Assembly: GCF_001465875.1 (NCBI RefSeq)
Contig: NZ_LN901324.1
Coordinates: 248,001-312,000 of the forward strand
From: Legionella saoudiensis
GTDB taxonomy: Bacteria > Pseudomonadota > Gammaproteobacteria > Legionellales > Legionellaceae
Length of the DNA stretch: 64,000 bases
Direction: 5' to 3'
Shown: positions 46,682 through 55,902 of the stretch, piece by piece
Position numbering within the stretch: position 1 is the first letter of the stretch
Layout: each line of letters begins with the position of its first letter
Made by a program: the position numbers and the translations under genes
Notes under the pieces: generated by a model
Seen by the model: only the letters and a program-made list of their open reading frames with translations
What the model was told of the DNA's origin: nothing
Database searches by the model: none

Positions 46682-48538
46682 ATGCAAAATAAATATCCTC
46701 TATGGAAAAACCTGATGCTGATAATTATTGCAGTGGTTGGGTTCATCTATGCTTTACCTAATTTGTATTCAGAAAACCCTGTGGTACAAATTTCCGCTGA
46801 ATCACCAGTAGATTACGATGTGCTAAAAGGTCAGATTGAAGGAGTTCTTCAGAAAGATAAGCTAGCCTTTAAAGCAATTAATGCGACTGATGATGGAGTA
46901 GAGGTTGTCTTTACATCTACTGATTCTCAGTTATTAGCGCGAGATGCAATTAAGAATGCCTTAGGCAATCAATATACTGTTGCTTTAAACTTAGCGCCTT
47001 CAACTCCAGCTTGGTTGCGTTCTATTCGTGCCGAACCCATGAAACAAGGTCTGGATTTACGTGGCGGAGTACACTTCTTATTAGAAGTTGATGTTGATAG
47101 CGTAATTAGCCGACGTTACGAAGGCATCATGAAAAATATTGGTCAAGCCTTACGTGAAATAGGCGTGCGTTATTCCGGCATTCGTTATGTGGCTGATAAA
47201 GGCGTTAACTTACGTTTCCGTGATCAAGAATCCATGGAAAAGGCCCTTACTGCTCTTAGAGATAAAATGCCTGATGTGCTTTTTGTTAAAAGTAAGGCAC
47301 AAAACGAGCTGGTTGCTTCTATTCCCCCTGCTGAACTCAACACCATGCGTCAAAATACAATTGAGCAAACGATGAGTATTTTGCGTAATCGTGTGAATGA
47401 ATTAGGAGTTGGTGAGGCAGTGGTACAGCAACAAGGTGCTACTCGTGTCGCAGTTGACTTACCTGGAATTCAGGATGCTGCACGTGCGAAGCAGATCCTT
47501 GGTGGTACGGCAACGTTACAATTTTATTTGGTTGATCAGGATAATGATCCGCAAATTGCTAAGCAAACAGGTTCAGTGCCTGTAAGTGATAAGCTGTACA
47601 TGATGGATGGGCATCCTATTCTTTTAAAAAGACAGGTTGTTTTAAGCGGGGATTCTATTACCTCTGCGGTATCCAGCTTTGATCAACAAACAGCTACTCC
47701 AGCGGTACAAATCCAATTAGGCGGTGGCGGTGAAAGTTTGTTCACTAAAGTAACTCGTGAAAATATTGGTAAGCGTATGGCAATTGTCTACGTAGAAACC
47801 AAGAATGACATGCAAACGATTAATGGTACTGAAACACGGGTAACTCATAAAGAAGAACGCGTGATCAGCGCACCAGTAATTCAAAATGCTTTAGGTAATA
47901 ATTTCCAAATCACCGGGTTAACTGATGCGAAAGAAGCAAGCAACTTGGCTTTATTATTAAGAGCAGGAGCACTTCCAGCAGCGATTTATCCCATTGAAGA
48001 ACGCACTGTTGGGCCAACTTTAGGTAAAGAAAATATACATCGTGGTATGGTTTCTTTAGCAGTTGGTATGGGTTTAATTTTAGTCCTGATGTTAGTCTAC
48101 TACCGATTCTTCGGATTAATTGCAAACCTGGCCTTGGTACTTAACTTGATTTTATTATGCGCCTTGTTATCAATAATTGATGCAACTTTAACGTTGCCAG
48201 GAATCGCGGGGATAGTACTTACCGTGGGTATGGCCGTTGATGCCAATGTATTGATTTATGAACGTATACGCGAGGAGTTGCGTCATGGATTATCACCTCA
48301 AGCCGCAATTTATGCAGGTTATGAGCGTGCTTTTTCGACCATTCTTGATGCGAACGTGACTACTTTAATTGTAGCCATCATTCTGTTTGCAGTAGGTACC
48401 GGCCCTGTACGTGGATTTGCAGTAACCCTTTCTTTAGGGCTATTAACCTCCATGCTGACAGGTATTACATTCACTCGTGCTATTGTCAATTGGTATTATG
48501 GCGGTCGTACAGTGAAAAAATTATCCATTGGTATTTAA
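46682..48538 (+). CDS. secD: Protein translocase subunit SecD
   Basis: 618 residues, standard length. An N-terminal helix, the large periplasmic head (about 35-440), then five membrane helices (about 450-605) of the RND type. Key blocks: GLDLRGGVHFLLEVD, NRVNELGVGEAVVQQQG and VDANVLIYERIREE. With SecF it uses the proton gradient to pull secreted proteins across. Confidence 0.97.
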   Translation: MQNKYPLWKNLMLIIIAVVGFIYALPNLYSENPVVQISAESPVDYDVLKGQIEGVLQKDKLAFKAINATDDGVEVVFTSTDSQLLARDAIKNALGNQYTVALNLAPSTPAWLRSIRAEPMKQGLDLRGGVHFLLEVDVDSVISRRYEGIMKNIGQALREIGVRYSGIRYVADKGVNLRFRDQESMEKALTALRDKMPDVLFVKSKAQNELVASIPPAELNTMRQNTIEQTMSILRNRVNELGVGEAVVQQQGATRVAVDLPGIQDAARAKQILGGTATLQFYLVDQDNDPQIAKQTGSVPVSDKLYMMDGHPILLKRQVVLSGDSITSAVSSFDQQTATPAVQIQLGGGGESLFTKVTRENIGKRMAIVYVETKNDMQTINGTETRVTHKEERVISAPVIQNALGNNFQITGLTDAKEASNLALLLRAGALPAAIYPIEERTVGPTLGKENIHRGMVSLAVGMGLILVLMLVYYRFFGLIANLALVLNLILLCALLSIIDATLTLPGIAGIVLTVGMAVDANVLIYERIREELRHGLSPQAAIYAGYERAFSTILDANVTTLIVAIILFAVGTGPVRGFAVTLSLGLLTSMLTGITFTRAIVNWYYGGRTVKKLSIGI

Positions 48539-48550
48539 GGCGAGGCTCAG

Positions 48551-49468
48551 ATGGAATTTTTTAATCCAAATTCAAAAGTGGACTTTATGGGCGCTCGTCG
48601 TTGGACAGCGCTGTTTTCTATATTAATTTTTGTGGTTTCAATAGGTGCTTTGTTAATTCATGGCCTAAAATGGGGGCTTGATTTTACTGGTGGAACGCAG
48701 ATTGAAATATCGTACCCGCAGGCAGCTGATCTTACTGAAATTAGAAATAGCTTAAGCAATGCAGGCTTTAAAGAAGCTCAAGTGGTGAGTTACGGTACTT
48801 CTAGAGATGTTTTGATTAGTATTGCTCCCCGAGAAGATATTGATCAAACTCACCTGGTTAATCAGGTAATGAGTACTTTGCCAGGTGCAGTAAAACAACG
48901 TGTTGATTTTGTTGGACCTCAAGTAGGGCAGGAGTTAGCAACCAAAGGTGCTTTGGCGGTTCTCGTTTCTTTATTGGCGACTATGATTTATATTGCCATG
49001 CGTTTCGAATATCGTCTTGCAGTAAGTTCTGCTGTTGCGTTGATTCATGACCCGGTATTAATTCTAGGTATTTTTGCCTTTTTTGGCATAGAGTTTGATT
49101 TGAAGGCACTAGCCGGTTTGTTAGCGGTTATCGGTTACTCTTTAAATGATACCATCGTTGTATTTGACAGGGTTCGTGAGAATTTTATTAAAATTCGTCG
49201 CGGCACTCCAATAGAAATCATGAATATTTCCATTAACCAAACGTTGTCTAGAACAATTATGACCTCATTGTTAACCCTTTTTGTGGTGGTTGCGCTCTTC
49301 GTTTATGGTGGGGAAGCAATTCATGGATTCTCACTGGCATTAATTATTGGTATCGTTATTGGAACGTACTCATCTATTTACGTAGCTGGAGCATTAGCTG
49401 TAGCAATGGGATTAGATAGAAAAGACTTTATGCCAAGTCAGCGCAAAGAGCTGGATGACCGTCCTTAA
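48551..49468 (+). CDS. secF: Protein translocase subunit SecF
   Basis: 305 residues. Six membrane helices and a small periplasmic domain; GLDFTGGTQIEISY near the N-terminus and GYSLNDTIVVFDRVREN near 200 are SecF signatures. Starts 12 bases after secD. Confidence 0.97.
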   Translation: MEFFNPNSKVDFMGARRWTALFSILIFVVSIGALLIHGLKWGLDFTGGTQIEISYPQAADLTEIRNSLSNAGFKEAQVVSYGTSRDVLISIAPREDIDQTHLVNQVMSTLPGAVKQRVDFVGPQVGQELATKGALAVLVSLLATMIYIAMRFEYRLAVSSAVALIHDPVLILGIFAFFGIEFDLKALAGLLAVIGYSLNDTIVVFDRVRENFIKIRRGTPIEIMNISINQTLSRTIMTSLLTLFVVVALFVYGGEAIHGFSLALIIGIVIGTYSSIYVAGALAVAMGLDRKDFMPSQRKELDDRP

Positions 49469-49469
49469 A

Positions 49470-49505
49470 AAAAAGCAACCTGGTTGCTTACAACCAGGTT
49501 GCACC
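49470..49505 (-). terminator. Terminator between secF and orphan gene
   Basis: Stem GCAACCTGGTT/AACCAGGTTGC with a 6-base loop. Read leftwards it is followed by a run of eight T, so it best ends the minus-strand orphan at 49523; it may also stop secF. The arm is shared with the split repeat at 38968-39133. Confidence 0.85.
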
Positions 49506-49522
49506 TCAACTAAGCCAGAGAT

Positions 49523-50791
49523 TTAAGGCGTTAATAAAAACGATTTTTCCGGCGCACTTTCCTCAAGCTCTTCTATTAATGGGCCGCTAGGAGTCTTCGG
49601 TTCGAGCTTTTCCTTAAGTTCTTTAATAACCAGTGCCATCTTGTCATCAAAAACAGGCTCATCAACATGCTTACCATCTACAGTAATTTCACCATTTTCT
49701 GTTATTTGTAATCTTGGTTTAGGCATAAGCTGTTGAGGAACCACATTAAGCTGAATTGGTCGGCCCTGGACAGCAGGAACCCCCTTAGCAATGCAAATGC
49801 CGTCTAATGGAGCAAGACTTGGTGGCTGCGAGGAATAATGAACTAAAAGTGAGCCTGTGGCTTTAAGCAGATTATACGCGATATCAAAAGGCAAGCCAGC
49901 CGCCTGGCCTGTGACTTGACCAATAAATCGTCCAGCTTTTCCGGACATGCTTGAAAAACTGAAGTTGCAAAATGTAGAAATAAGACGAGAAGCGATTGTG
50001 GGGGCTAGTAACGCGACTCCAGCAACATTAGTTGGGCCAATGAATAATAAGGCGCTACTCACCCAGGAGGTAACTTCAAGACGTGGGGTAATTGCTGCAG
50101 ATGAACTGCTCACCGCCCCTGCAACTACCCAGCCGATAGTTAAGCCAACATAATAAAATGTTTCACCAAAAACAGGAGCAAAAGCATTCCCAATTGGAAG
50201 ATAATTTGATGGAGGTACCGGGATTGAGCGCTTTTTTTCTTGTCCAGTAATGAAATCAGAGAATAATTTCCACTCTGCTTCAGTAAATTCTTTGTGTTTT
50301 AATAACTGCAGCTCGTGGTTGAGATGTGTTAGTACATCTTGAGTTTTTATTAATGTATAGGCTGTTTCATAGCAACTCAATTTATCCTCATTATCCAGGA
50401 AGTTTTCCGCTGTAACACCTAAATACTCATTGATTAATTGATACAGAGCGGATTTTTCCTCACATTTACCGATTTGATGCTGCATATAAGTGCTTTTAAT
50501 TTCTTCTTGTATACAAAGACAGGCAGCAATCATAATTCGTGAGGCCATTAAATTTGCCTGAAATTCTTGTTGTGTAGTGAATTGTTCGCCCTTATGAAGA
50601 AAATGCTCTAAAACGGCGAACATTTTTTCTAAAAAAGAAATTTGCCTATTCCTGGTTTCAACATCTGTAGCACCAAAAAAGGTGAGCCATGAGGTAGTGG
50701 CTTTATCTAAATTAATTTGTCGTCTTTCCTCATAATCGTGGCGCAAATTCTTAAATTTTTGTACTCTTCCAGCTACTAGAATGAATTGCAT
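49523..50791 (-). CDS. Orphan protein with Glu-rich C-terminus, effector candidate
   Basis: 422 residues from the ATG at 50791 (GGGAG upstream); the frame opens 16 codons earlier. No family recognised. The N-terminal 190 residues are helical and Gln/Glu-rich with several Cys; residues about 215-330 contain two hydrophobic, Ala/Gly-rich segments (VGLTIGWVVAGAVSSS; FIGPTNVAGVALLAPT) that could be membrane-embedded. The tail holds IEELEESAPEKSF, an acidic cluster like the E-block of Dot/Icm secretion signals. Secretion is inference. Confidence 0.68.
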   Translation of the reverse strand: MQFILVAGRVQKFKNLRHDYEERRQINLDKATTSWLTFFGATDVETRNRQISFLEKMFAVLEHFLHKGEQFTTQQEFQANLMASRIMIAACLCIQEEIKSTYMQHQIGKCEEKSALYQLINEYLGVTAENFLDNEDKLSCYETAYTLIKTQDVLTHLNHELQLLKHKEFTEAEWKLFSDFITGQEKKRSIPVPPSNYLPIGNAFAPVFGETFYYVGLTIGWVVAGAVSSSSAAITPRLEVTSWVSSALLFIGPTNVAGVALLAPTIASRLISTFCNFSFSSMSGKAGRFIGQVTGQAAGLPFDIAYNLLKATGSLLVHYSSQPPSLAPLDGICIAKGVPAVQGRPIQLNVVPQQLMPKPRLQITENGEITVDGKHVDEPVFDDKMALVIKELKEKLEPKTPSGPLIEELEESAPEKSFLLTP

Positions 50792-51061
50792 AATATCTCC
50801 CGTCCCTAGATGTTTCGACTTAAGCTTGCAAAAATGCAAACAGCGTTTATCCTCTTGTATATTTTATCTTACTTCGTCATTGTCTAAATGCAATGTTATT
50901 TGATTATTTTTTATTAAAATACGTTCCACTCCTTTTTATTTAGCAATTAACTTCTTGAAATGATGATTTTTTTCTAAATTATGATACTTTTAGTATCATT
51001 GTATTTACTGATGTATTGTGCAGTAATGCATGAGTTTTATTGAGTTTTGACCTAAATTAGG

Positions 51062-51949
51062 GTGATTGAATTGATAAATGACACGATAAAGGTAAGTTTC
51101 ACAGAACGGCTTAAACATTTCTTCTTGCTGCTTCGTGTATCGCATTGGTCTAAAGCGGTTTTTGTGATGCTGGGATTTTGTTACACACCCATCCCAGGAT
51201 ATTTTGTGCCTGCCTTACTGGCTTCTTTGGCTTTTTGTTTAATTTCCAGTGCTGTTTATATTTATAACGATATTGAAGATCGTTCAGAGGATAGTTTGCA
51301 TCCTCATAAACGTCATCGTCCTTTAGCCAGTGAGAAAATTTCATTAGCAGAAGCTATTTTTACGTTGTTTTTATTATTGGTTACTGGCCTGGCTTTAGGT
51401 TGGCTCATTTCGAAAAAATTAGCTTTGATCCTATGCTTTTATTTGGTAATTAACCTGGCGTATAACCATATATTTAAGCTTATTCCCATTTGCGATGTGT
51501 TATGTATTGCTGCTGGGTTTATGTTACGTGTTTTAGCTGGAACCGTTGGCATTGGGCTAACTATTTCAACTTGGCTTGTTATTGCGGCCACCTTATTAAG
51601 CTTATTTATTGCTTTAAACAAGCGACGTCTTGAGATGCGTTTAGGATTAAAGCACTCAACACGCTCCGTATTAAAAAAATATAATCCAGCAATGCTCCAT
51701 GTTTTGATCATTGCCATAGGTATAGCCACATTTAGTACTTATATTCTTTATATTATTTATGCAAAGGACGAGTCATTTTACTTCATGTTAACGGTACCTT
51801 TTGCGGCGATTGCGTTGTGGCGTTTTGGTTGGCTGGCAACCTTGGATATTGAAAATGATGATCCCATAATCGTATTTTTAAGCGATCGATTATCACGTAT
51901 AAATCTATGGTGTTTTGTAATATTGACCTTTATGGCTCTAACTCAATGA
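51062..51949 (+). CDS. UbiA-family polyprenyl-phosphate phosphoribosyl transferase-like enzyme
   Basis: 295 residues, about eight membrane helices. The aspartate motif is NDIEDRSEDSLHPHKRHRPLAS (begins at Asn69); this longer form with HPxKRxRP is that of decaprenyl-phosphate phosphoribosyltransferase (mycobacterial Rv3806c type), not of quinone UbiA. Substrates would be polyprenyl phosphate and PRPP. The GTG at 51062 is used; the TTG at 51071 is an alternative with a better-placed AGGGTGA. The stop TGA overlaps the ATG of the GT-C gene, so they are coupled. Confidence 0.8.
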   Translation: MIELINDTIKVSFTERLKHFFLLLRVSHWSKAVFVMLGFCYTPIPGYFVPALLASLAFCLISSAVYIYNDIEDRSEDSLHPHKRHRPLASEKISLAEAIFTLFLLLVTGLALGWLISKKLALILCFYLVINLAYNHIFKLIPICDVLCIAAGFMLRVLAGTVGIGLTISTWLVIAATLLSLFIALNKRRLEMRLGLKHSTRSVLKKYNPAMLHVLIIAIGIATFSTYILYIIYAKDESFYFMLTVPFAAIALWRFGWLATLDIENDDPIIVFLSDRLSRINLWCFVILTFMALTQ

Positions 51950-53466
51950 GATATCGTTTTCGCTGGTATGACAGTATTATTGCGCTACTGGCGATTTATT
52001 TGTTTGCATTTCAAATACAAGCAATTTGGCCTTTTACCATTGATGACATGTACATATCTTTACGCTATGCTAAAAATTGGGCGTCAGGATATGGGCTATT
52101 ATGGAATGTACATGCACCGCCAGTTGAGGGTTACTCAAATTTTAGTTTTGTAGTTCTTGCTACTTTTGCTTTATTGTTAAAAGTGGATCCCGTTGTGGTC
52201 CTAAAAACGGCTGGTGTTTTAGGGCTTTTTTTTACCTGCTATTTTCTTTATTTGATAACGCGTTTTTGGTTTGATCAGAGAAGTTCTCTGCTCCCATGTT
52301 TTGCTTTGTTATTTTATAAAGGGCAGATTATTTGGACCGTAAGTGGTTTAGAAACTGCCGTTTATCAGGCATTTATTTGTGCGTCGGTCTATTTTTGTTT
52401 TCGGGGAATGGGGTATCAGCCATACCCAATGATTAGAGAAAGGTCGCAAAATCATGCGTTTATTTTAGCAGGATTATTCCTTACCTTAGCCGGATTAACG
52501 CGCCCGGAAACTCCTGCGTTAATGGTATTGTTTTTTATTCTTGTGTGCTTGGATAGGCCTAAGGAAACAAAGCTATACTGGCGTGGAGTTTTTCTATTAG
52601 GCCTTACAATAGCTCTTCTTTTTATTCCTTATTTTAGTTGGCGTTTTTTCTATTTTGGCTATTTGTTCCCCAATTCCGTATATTGCAAAGGGGTAACTAA
52701 AGCTTTTAGCCTATCTTTAGACCTAAACTACTTAAAGCTGGTTTGGCCTTTTGCTGTATGGGCTTTGCTTGCATGCATCAAGGTTCCTGATAAACGACAT
52801 TATTTTTTATGGTTACCCAGCCTTACCTATTTGTTGATGTTAACTGATGCTGATCCCATTGTAGCTTTTGATAATCGCCTTTTTTTACCTGCCTTTACTT
52901 TAATAATCCCACTGGCACTGCAAGGTGTTAATTGGTTGTTATCACGATATTTACCCAACAATGATGGGCTCTACCCGTTAGCTTTGTATGTTTTGTTTTT
53001 GGTTATTGTGATTATTTTCATTCCAAGAATGTCTTTGCCAGATTATCGCTATTTCAGTGAAAACCCCTTGAAAGGGGAGCGACTACGGGCTGAGGTCGTG
53101 CAATGGTTAAAGACGAATATAAAACCTGAAGTGGATGTTGTTTTGGCTGACAGTGGTATGATTCCTTATTACAGTAACTTGAATTTTATTGACTCTTATT
53201 GTTTGAACAATCGGGAGATGGGGCATTATTCCACCAAACAACGATACGAACAGTTTTGTCGAGAGGTGATGCAGAAGAAACCTGAGGTGATTATTTTAAC
53301 GTCGTTAGTTGAGCAGGGAAAGGTAATCTATACTCCAAGCGATCTGTGCTTAAAATCAGCCCTGGAAAACAACGATTATTATGTCTTGCGGCACTCGTTT
53401 AGCACCGATGACCCTAATTCTACTTATCGATATGAGTTATTTTCTCATTCAATATCAAGGCCATAA
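51946..53466 (+). CDS. GT-C membrane glycosyltransferase (AftB/PMT-like)
   Basis: 506 residues from the ATG at 51946, which overlaps the previous stop. About ten membrane helices. The first loop FTIDDMYISLRYAKNWASGYG and VEGYSNFSFVVL carry the acidic pair and the VEGYSNF block of polyprenyl-phosphate-dependent GT-C enzymes; AftB in mycobacteria is next to the same UbiA partner. The C-terminal 80 residues are soluble and probably periplasmic. It likely transfers a pentose or other sugar from a polyprenyl carrier to the envelope. Acceptor unknown. Confidence 0.78.
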   Translation: MRYRFRWYDSIIALLAIYLFAFQIQAIWPFTIDDMYISLRYAKNWASGYGLLWNVHAPPVEGYSNFSFVVLATFALLLKVDPVVVLKTAGVLGLFFTCYFLYLITRFWFDQRSSLLPCFALLFYKGQIIWTVSGLETAVYQAFICASVYFCFRGMGYQPYPMIRERSQNHAFILAGLFLTLAGLTRPETPALMVLFFILVCLDRPKETKLYWRGVFLLGLTIALLFIPYFSWRFFYFGYLFPNSVYCKGVTKAFSLSLDLNYLKLVWPFAVWALLACIKVPDKRHYFLWLPSLTYLLMLTDADPIVAFDNRLFLPAFTLIIPLALQGVNWLLSRYLPNNDGLYPLALYVLFLVIVIIFIPRMSLPDYRYFSENPLKGERLRAEVVQWLKTNIKPEVDVVLADSGMIPYYSNLNFIDSYCLNNREMGHYSTKQRYEQFCREVMQKKPEVIILTSLVEQGKVIYTPSDLCLKSALENNDYYVLRHSFSTDDPNSTYRYELFSHSISRP

Positions 53467-53585
53467 ATATTTTTATCTAGATGACAGGAAATAAATTTAT
53501 CTAAATTTCATACAATTTCTGATGTTATAACCAACAACATGGTGTACTATCTCTATCTAGAAATGGATTGAGCCCCTTATAGTTT

Positions 53586-55460
53586 ATGATGCAAAAATTA
53601 ACATTCTTTATGAGAAAATTCTTATTCAAATTGCCTGTCATCTCGTTTGACATTTTATCAATTCCCGTAGCATGGTATGCCGCGTATTGGTTACGTTACA
53701 ACATGCAGCCATTCCCAAAAATGTTAACATCTACTCATTCATATATAGCTTTAGCTTTATTAACAGGGATTCAGACTGCTTGCTATTTTTATTTCAAAAC
53801 CTATAGAGGATTGTGGCGTTTTTCTTCACTCAATGATGTGATGCGTATATTAAAAGCGGCACTGACTACAGTCATATTAGTTATCCCGGTTTTTTATCTC
53901 AGTTCAATAGTGCACCATTTACCCCGCTCTATTTTGCCATTGTATTTTATGATTTTAACGACATTGCTTTGTGCTGGCCGGTTAATCATACGCTTATATT
54001 GGGATAAAAAGGCACGAGGGTATGCCTTGGCGGATATTAAACGCGTTTTAATTGTGGGCGCGGGTTTGGCTGGTGAAAGTCTGGTTCGTGATTTAAAGCG
54101 CAGCCAAAATTATAAGCCAGTGGGTTTTGTTGATGACAACATTGGTAAGCGTGGTTTGGAAGTCCATGGCGTTCCCGTTATAGGCACGATACGTCAACTT
54201 GCTGACCGCGTTAAAGAGTACTCTATTGATTTGGTTTTTATTGCCATTCCATCAGCGCGTTCGGCAACAATGCGGCGTATTGTTACTCATTGCGAAAATT
54301 GCAATGTTCCTTTTAGAACTTTACCAAGTCTTACCGCCTTAGCTTCAGGAAGGGTAGAAGTTAATTCATTACGGCCAGTTAATATTGAAGACTTATTAGG
54401 GCGAGATGAAGTTTATTTAGAATGGGACAAATTAACCGCAGGAATTGCAGGAAAAAAGGTATTGGTTACTGGTGGTGGTGGCTCCATTGGTTCCGAACTC
54501 TGTCGGCAAATTATGGCGCTTAACCCTGCGAGTATTGCCATTGTAGAAAATAGCGAATTTAATTTATACCAAATTGAGCAGGAGCTAAGAGATAAATTTC
54601 CTAGTGTGTCTCTAAAGCTTTATTTGGTAAGCATCACCGATGAGGTAGCTATTAAAAATGTATTTACTGAACTCAGCCCTGAGCTTGTGTTCCATGCGGC
54701 TGCATATAAGCATGTTCCGCTGTTGCAGGAACAAATCCGGGTTGCCGTACTGAATAACGTATTGGGGACTCAGATTGTTGCTAAAGCGAGTGCGGCTATG
54801 GGGGTGGAAAAATTCATTTTAATTTCTTCGGATAAGGCAGTTAATCCCACCAATATCATGGGAACAACTAAACGTGTCGCTGAAATTTATTGCCAGAATA
54901 TGAATCGTCGAGTCAAAACTCAGTTTATTACTGTACGATTCGGTAATGTTTTAGGCTCTGCTGGCAGTGTGGTGCCCTTATTCCAAAAGCAATTAAAAGC
55001 AGGTGGTCCTATTACAGTAACTCATCCTGATATGCAACGTTACTTTATGACTATTCCCGAAGCTTGTCAGTTGATTTTACAAGCAATGGTTAATGGTTCG
55101 GGAGGAGAGATTTTTGTATTGGACATGGGTGAACCCGTTAAAATCAGTTACCTGGCAGAACAAATGATTCGCTTAGCAGGAAAAGAGCCAGGAAAAGACA
55201 TTCAGATTGAATACACAGGCTTACGCCCAGGTGAAAAGCTCTTTGAAGAATTATTTCATGAATCAGAACAGCTCGCACCAACGGAACATGAGAAGCTATT
55301 TAAAGCAAAATATCGTGAGTTGAATTGGGATGAACTATCGCAAACAATGTCTTTATTGAATCATGCTTGTGTCGAGTATCAAACCGGCGAGTTATACGTT
55401 TTATTAAAAAGCTTAGTACCGGAACTTCATTCAACTGATTTGCCCGTATCAGTGGCATAA
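53586..55460 (+). CDS. WbpM/CapD-type UDP-GlcNAc 4,6-dehydratase
   Basis: 624 residues. Four N-terminal membrane helices (about 15-125), a first Rossmann part (GAGLAGESLVRDL, about 155), then the SDR domain with TGGGGSIGSELCRQI (about 300). The usual YxxxK Tyr is Met (NIMGTTK) as in WbpM. It makes UDP-4-keto-6-deoxy-GlcNAc for QuiNAc/FucNAc. It matches the WbpV/WbpL-like pair at 23525-25487, 28 kb away. Confidence 0.93.
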   Translation: MMQKLTFFMRKFLFKLPVISFDILSIPVAWYAAYWLRYNMQPFPKMLTSTHSYIALALLTGIQTACYFYFKTYRGLWRFSSLNDVMRILKAALTTVILVIPVFYLSSIVHHLPRSILPLYFMILTTLLCAGRLIIRLYWDKKARGYALADIKRVLIVGAGLAGESLVRDLKRSQNYKPVGFVDDNIGKRGLEVHGVPVIGTIRQLADRVKEYSIDLVFIAIPSARSATMRRIVTHCENCNVPFRTLPSLTALASGRVEVNSLRPVNIEDLLGRDEVYLEWDKLTAGIAGKKVLVTGGGGSIGSELCRQIMALNPASIAIVENSEFNLYQIEQELRDKFPSVSLKLYLVSITDEVAIKNVFTELSPELVFHAAAYKHVPLLQEQIRVAVLNNVLGTQIVAKASAAMGVEKFILISSDKAVNPTNIMGTTKRVAEIYCQNMNRRVKTQFITVRFGNVLGSAGSVVPLFQKQLKAGGPITVTHPDMQRYFMTIPEACQLILQAMVNGSGGEIFVLDMGEPVKISYLAEQMIRLAGKEPGKDIQIEYTGLRPGEKLFEELFHESEQLAPTEHEKLFKAKYRELNWDELSQTMSLLNHACVEYQTGELYVLLKSLVPELHSTDLPVSVA

Positions 55461-55471
55461 GAGAGATTAAC

Positions 55472-55807
55472 ATGATAATAACCTATGATGACTTTGCGAA
55501 GGTAGATCTACGTTCCGGCACAATTGTTAAGGTTGAACCTTTTCCTCGCGCGAAAAAACCTGCCTATAAAGTATGGGTCGATTTTGGTAATGATATTGGA
55601 ATACTGCAGACGTCAGCACAAATTACCGTGCATTATACCCCTGAAACTCTAGTAGGGCGCTCGGTAGTAGGTTGTGTCAATTTAGGCGAGAAAAATATAG
55701 CTGGATTTGTATCTCAATTTCTCTTGGTGGGTTTCACAGATGCTAATGGCGCCATTTGCTTAATAACTACTGAGCCACAAGTACCCAACGGCGAAAAGCT
55801 GCATTAA
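55472..55807 (+). CDS. csaA: tRNA-binding-domain protein CsaA
   Basis: 111 residues, entirely one OB-fold tRNA-binding domain: FAKVDLRSGTIVKVEPFPRAKKPAYKVWVDFG and the C-terminal NGEKL. CsaA-type dimers bind tRNA and act as a secretion-linked chaperone. It starts 11 bases after the dehydratase, which probably reflects read-through and not shared function. Confidence 0.9.
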   Translation: MIITYDDFAKVDLRSGTIVKVEPFPRAKKPAYKVWVDFGNDIGILQTSAQITVHYTPETLVGRSVVGCVNLGEKNIAGFVSQFLLVGFTDANGAICLITTEPQVPNGEKLH

Positions 55808-55847
55808 TTCTGAATCCTACTTTGTTTGCAACTTGACGCACGATGTC

Positions 55848-55880
55848 GTAGCCCGATTAGCGCAGCGTGATACGGGCTAC
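55848..55880. repeat. TAGCCCG...CGGGCTA palindrome
   Basis: GTAGCCCG and CGGGCTAC pair with a loop of about 17 bases. Same core as 41343-41376. Between the convergent csaA and permease genes. Confidence 0.6.
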
Positions 55881-55902
55881 AGTTTCCAATAAATACTAAT
55901 AG

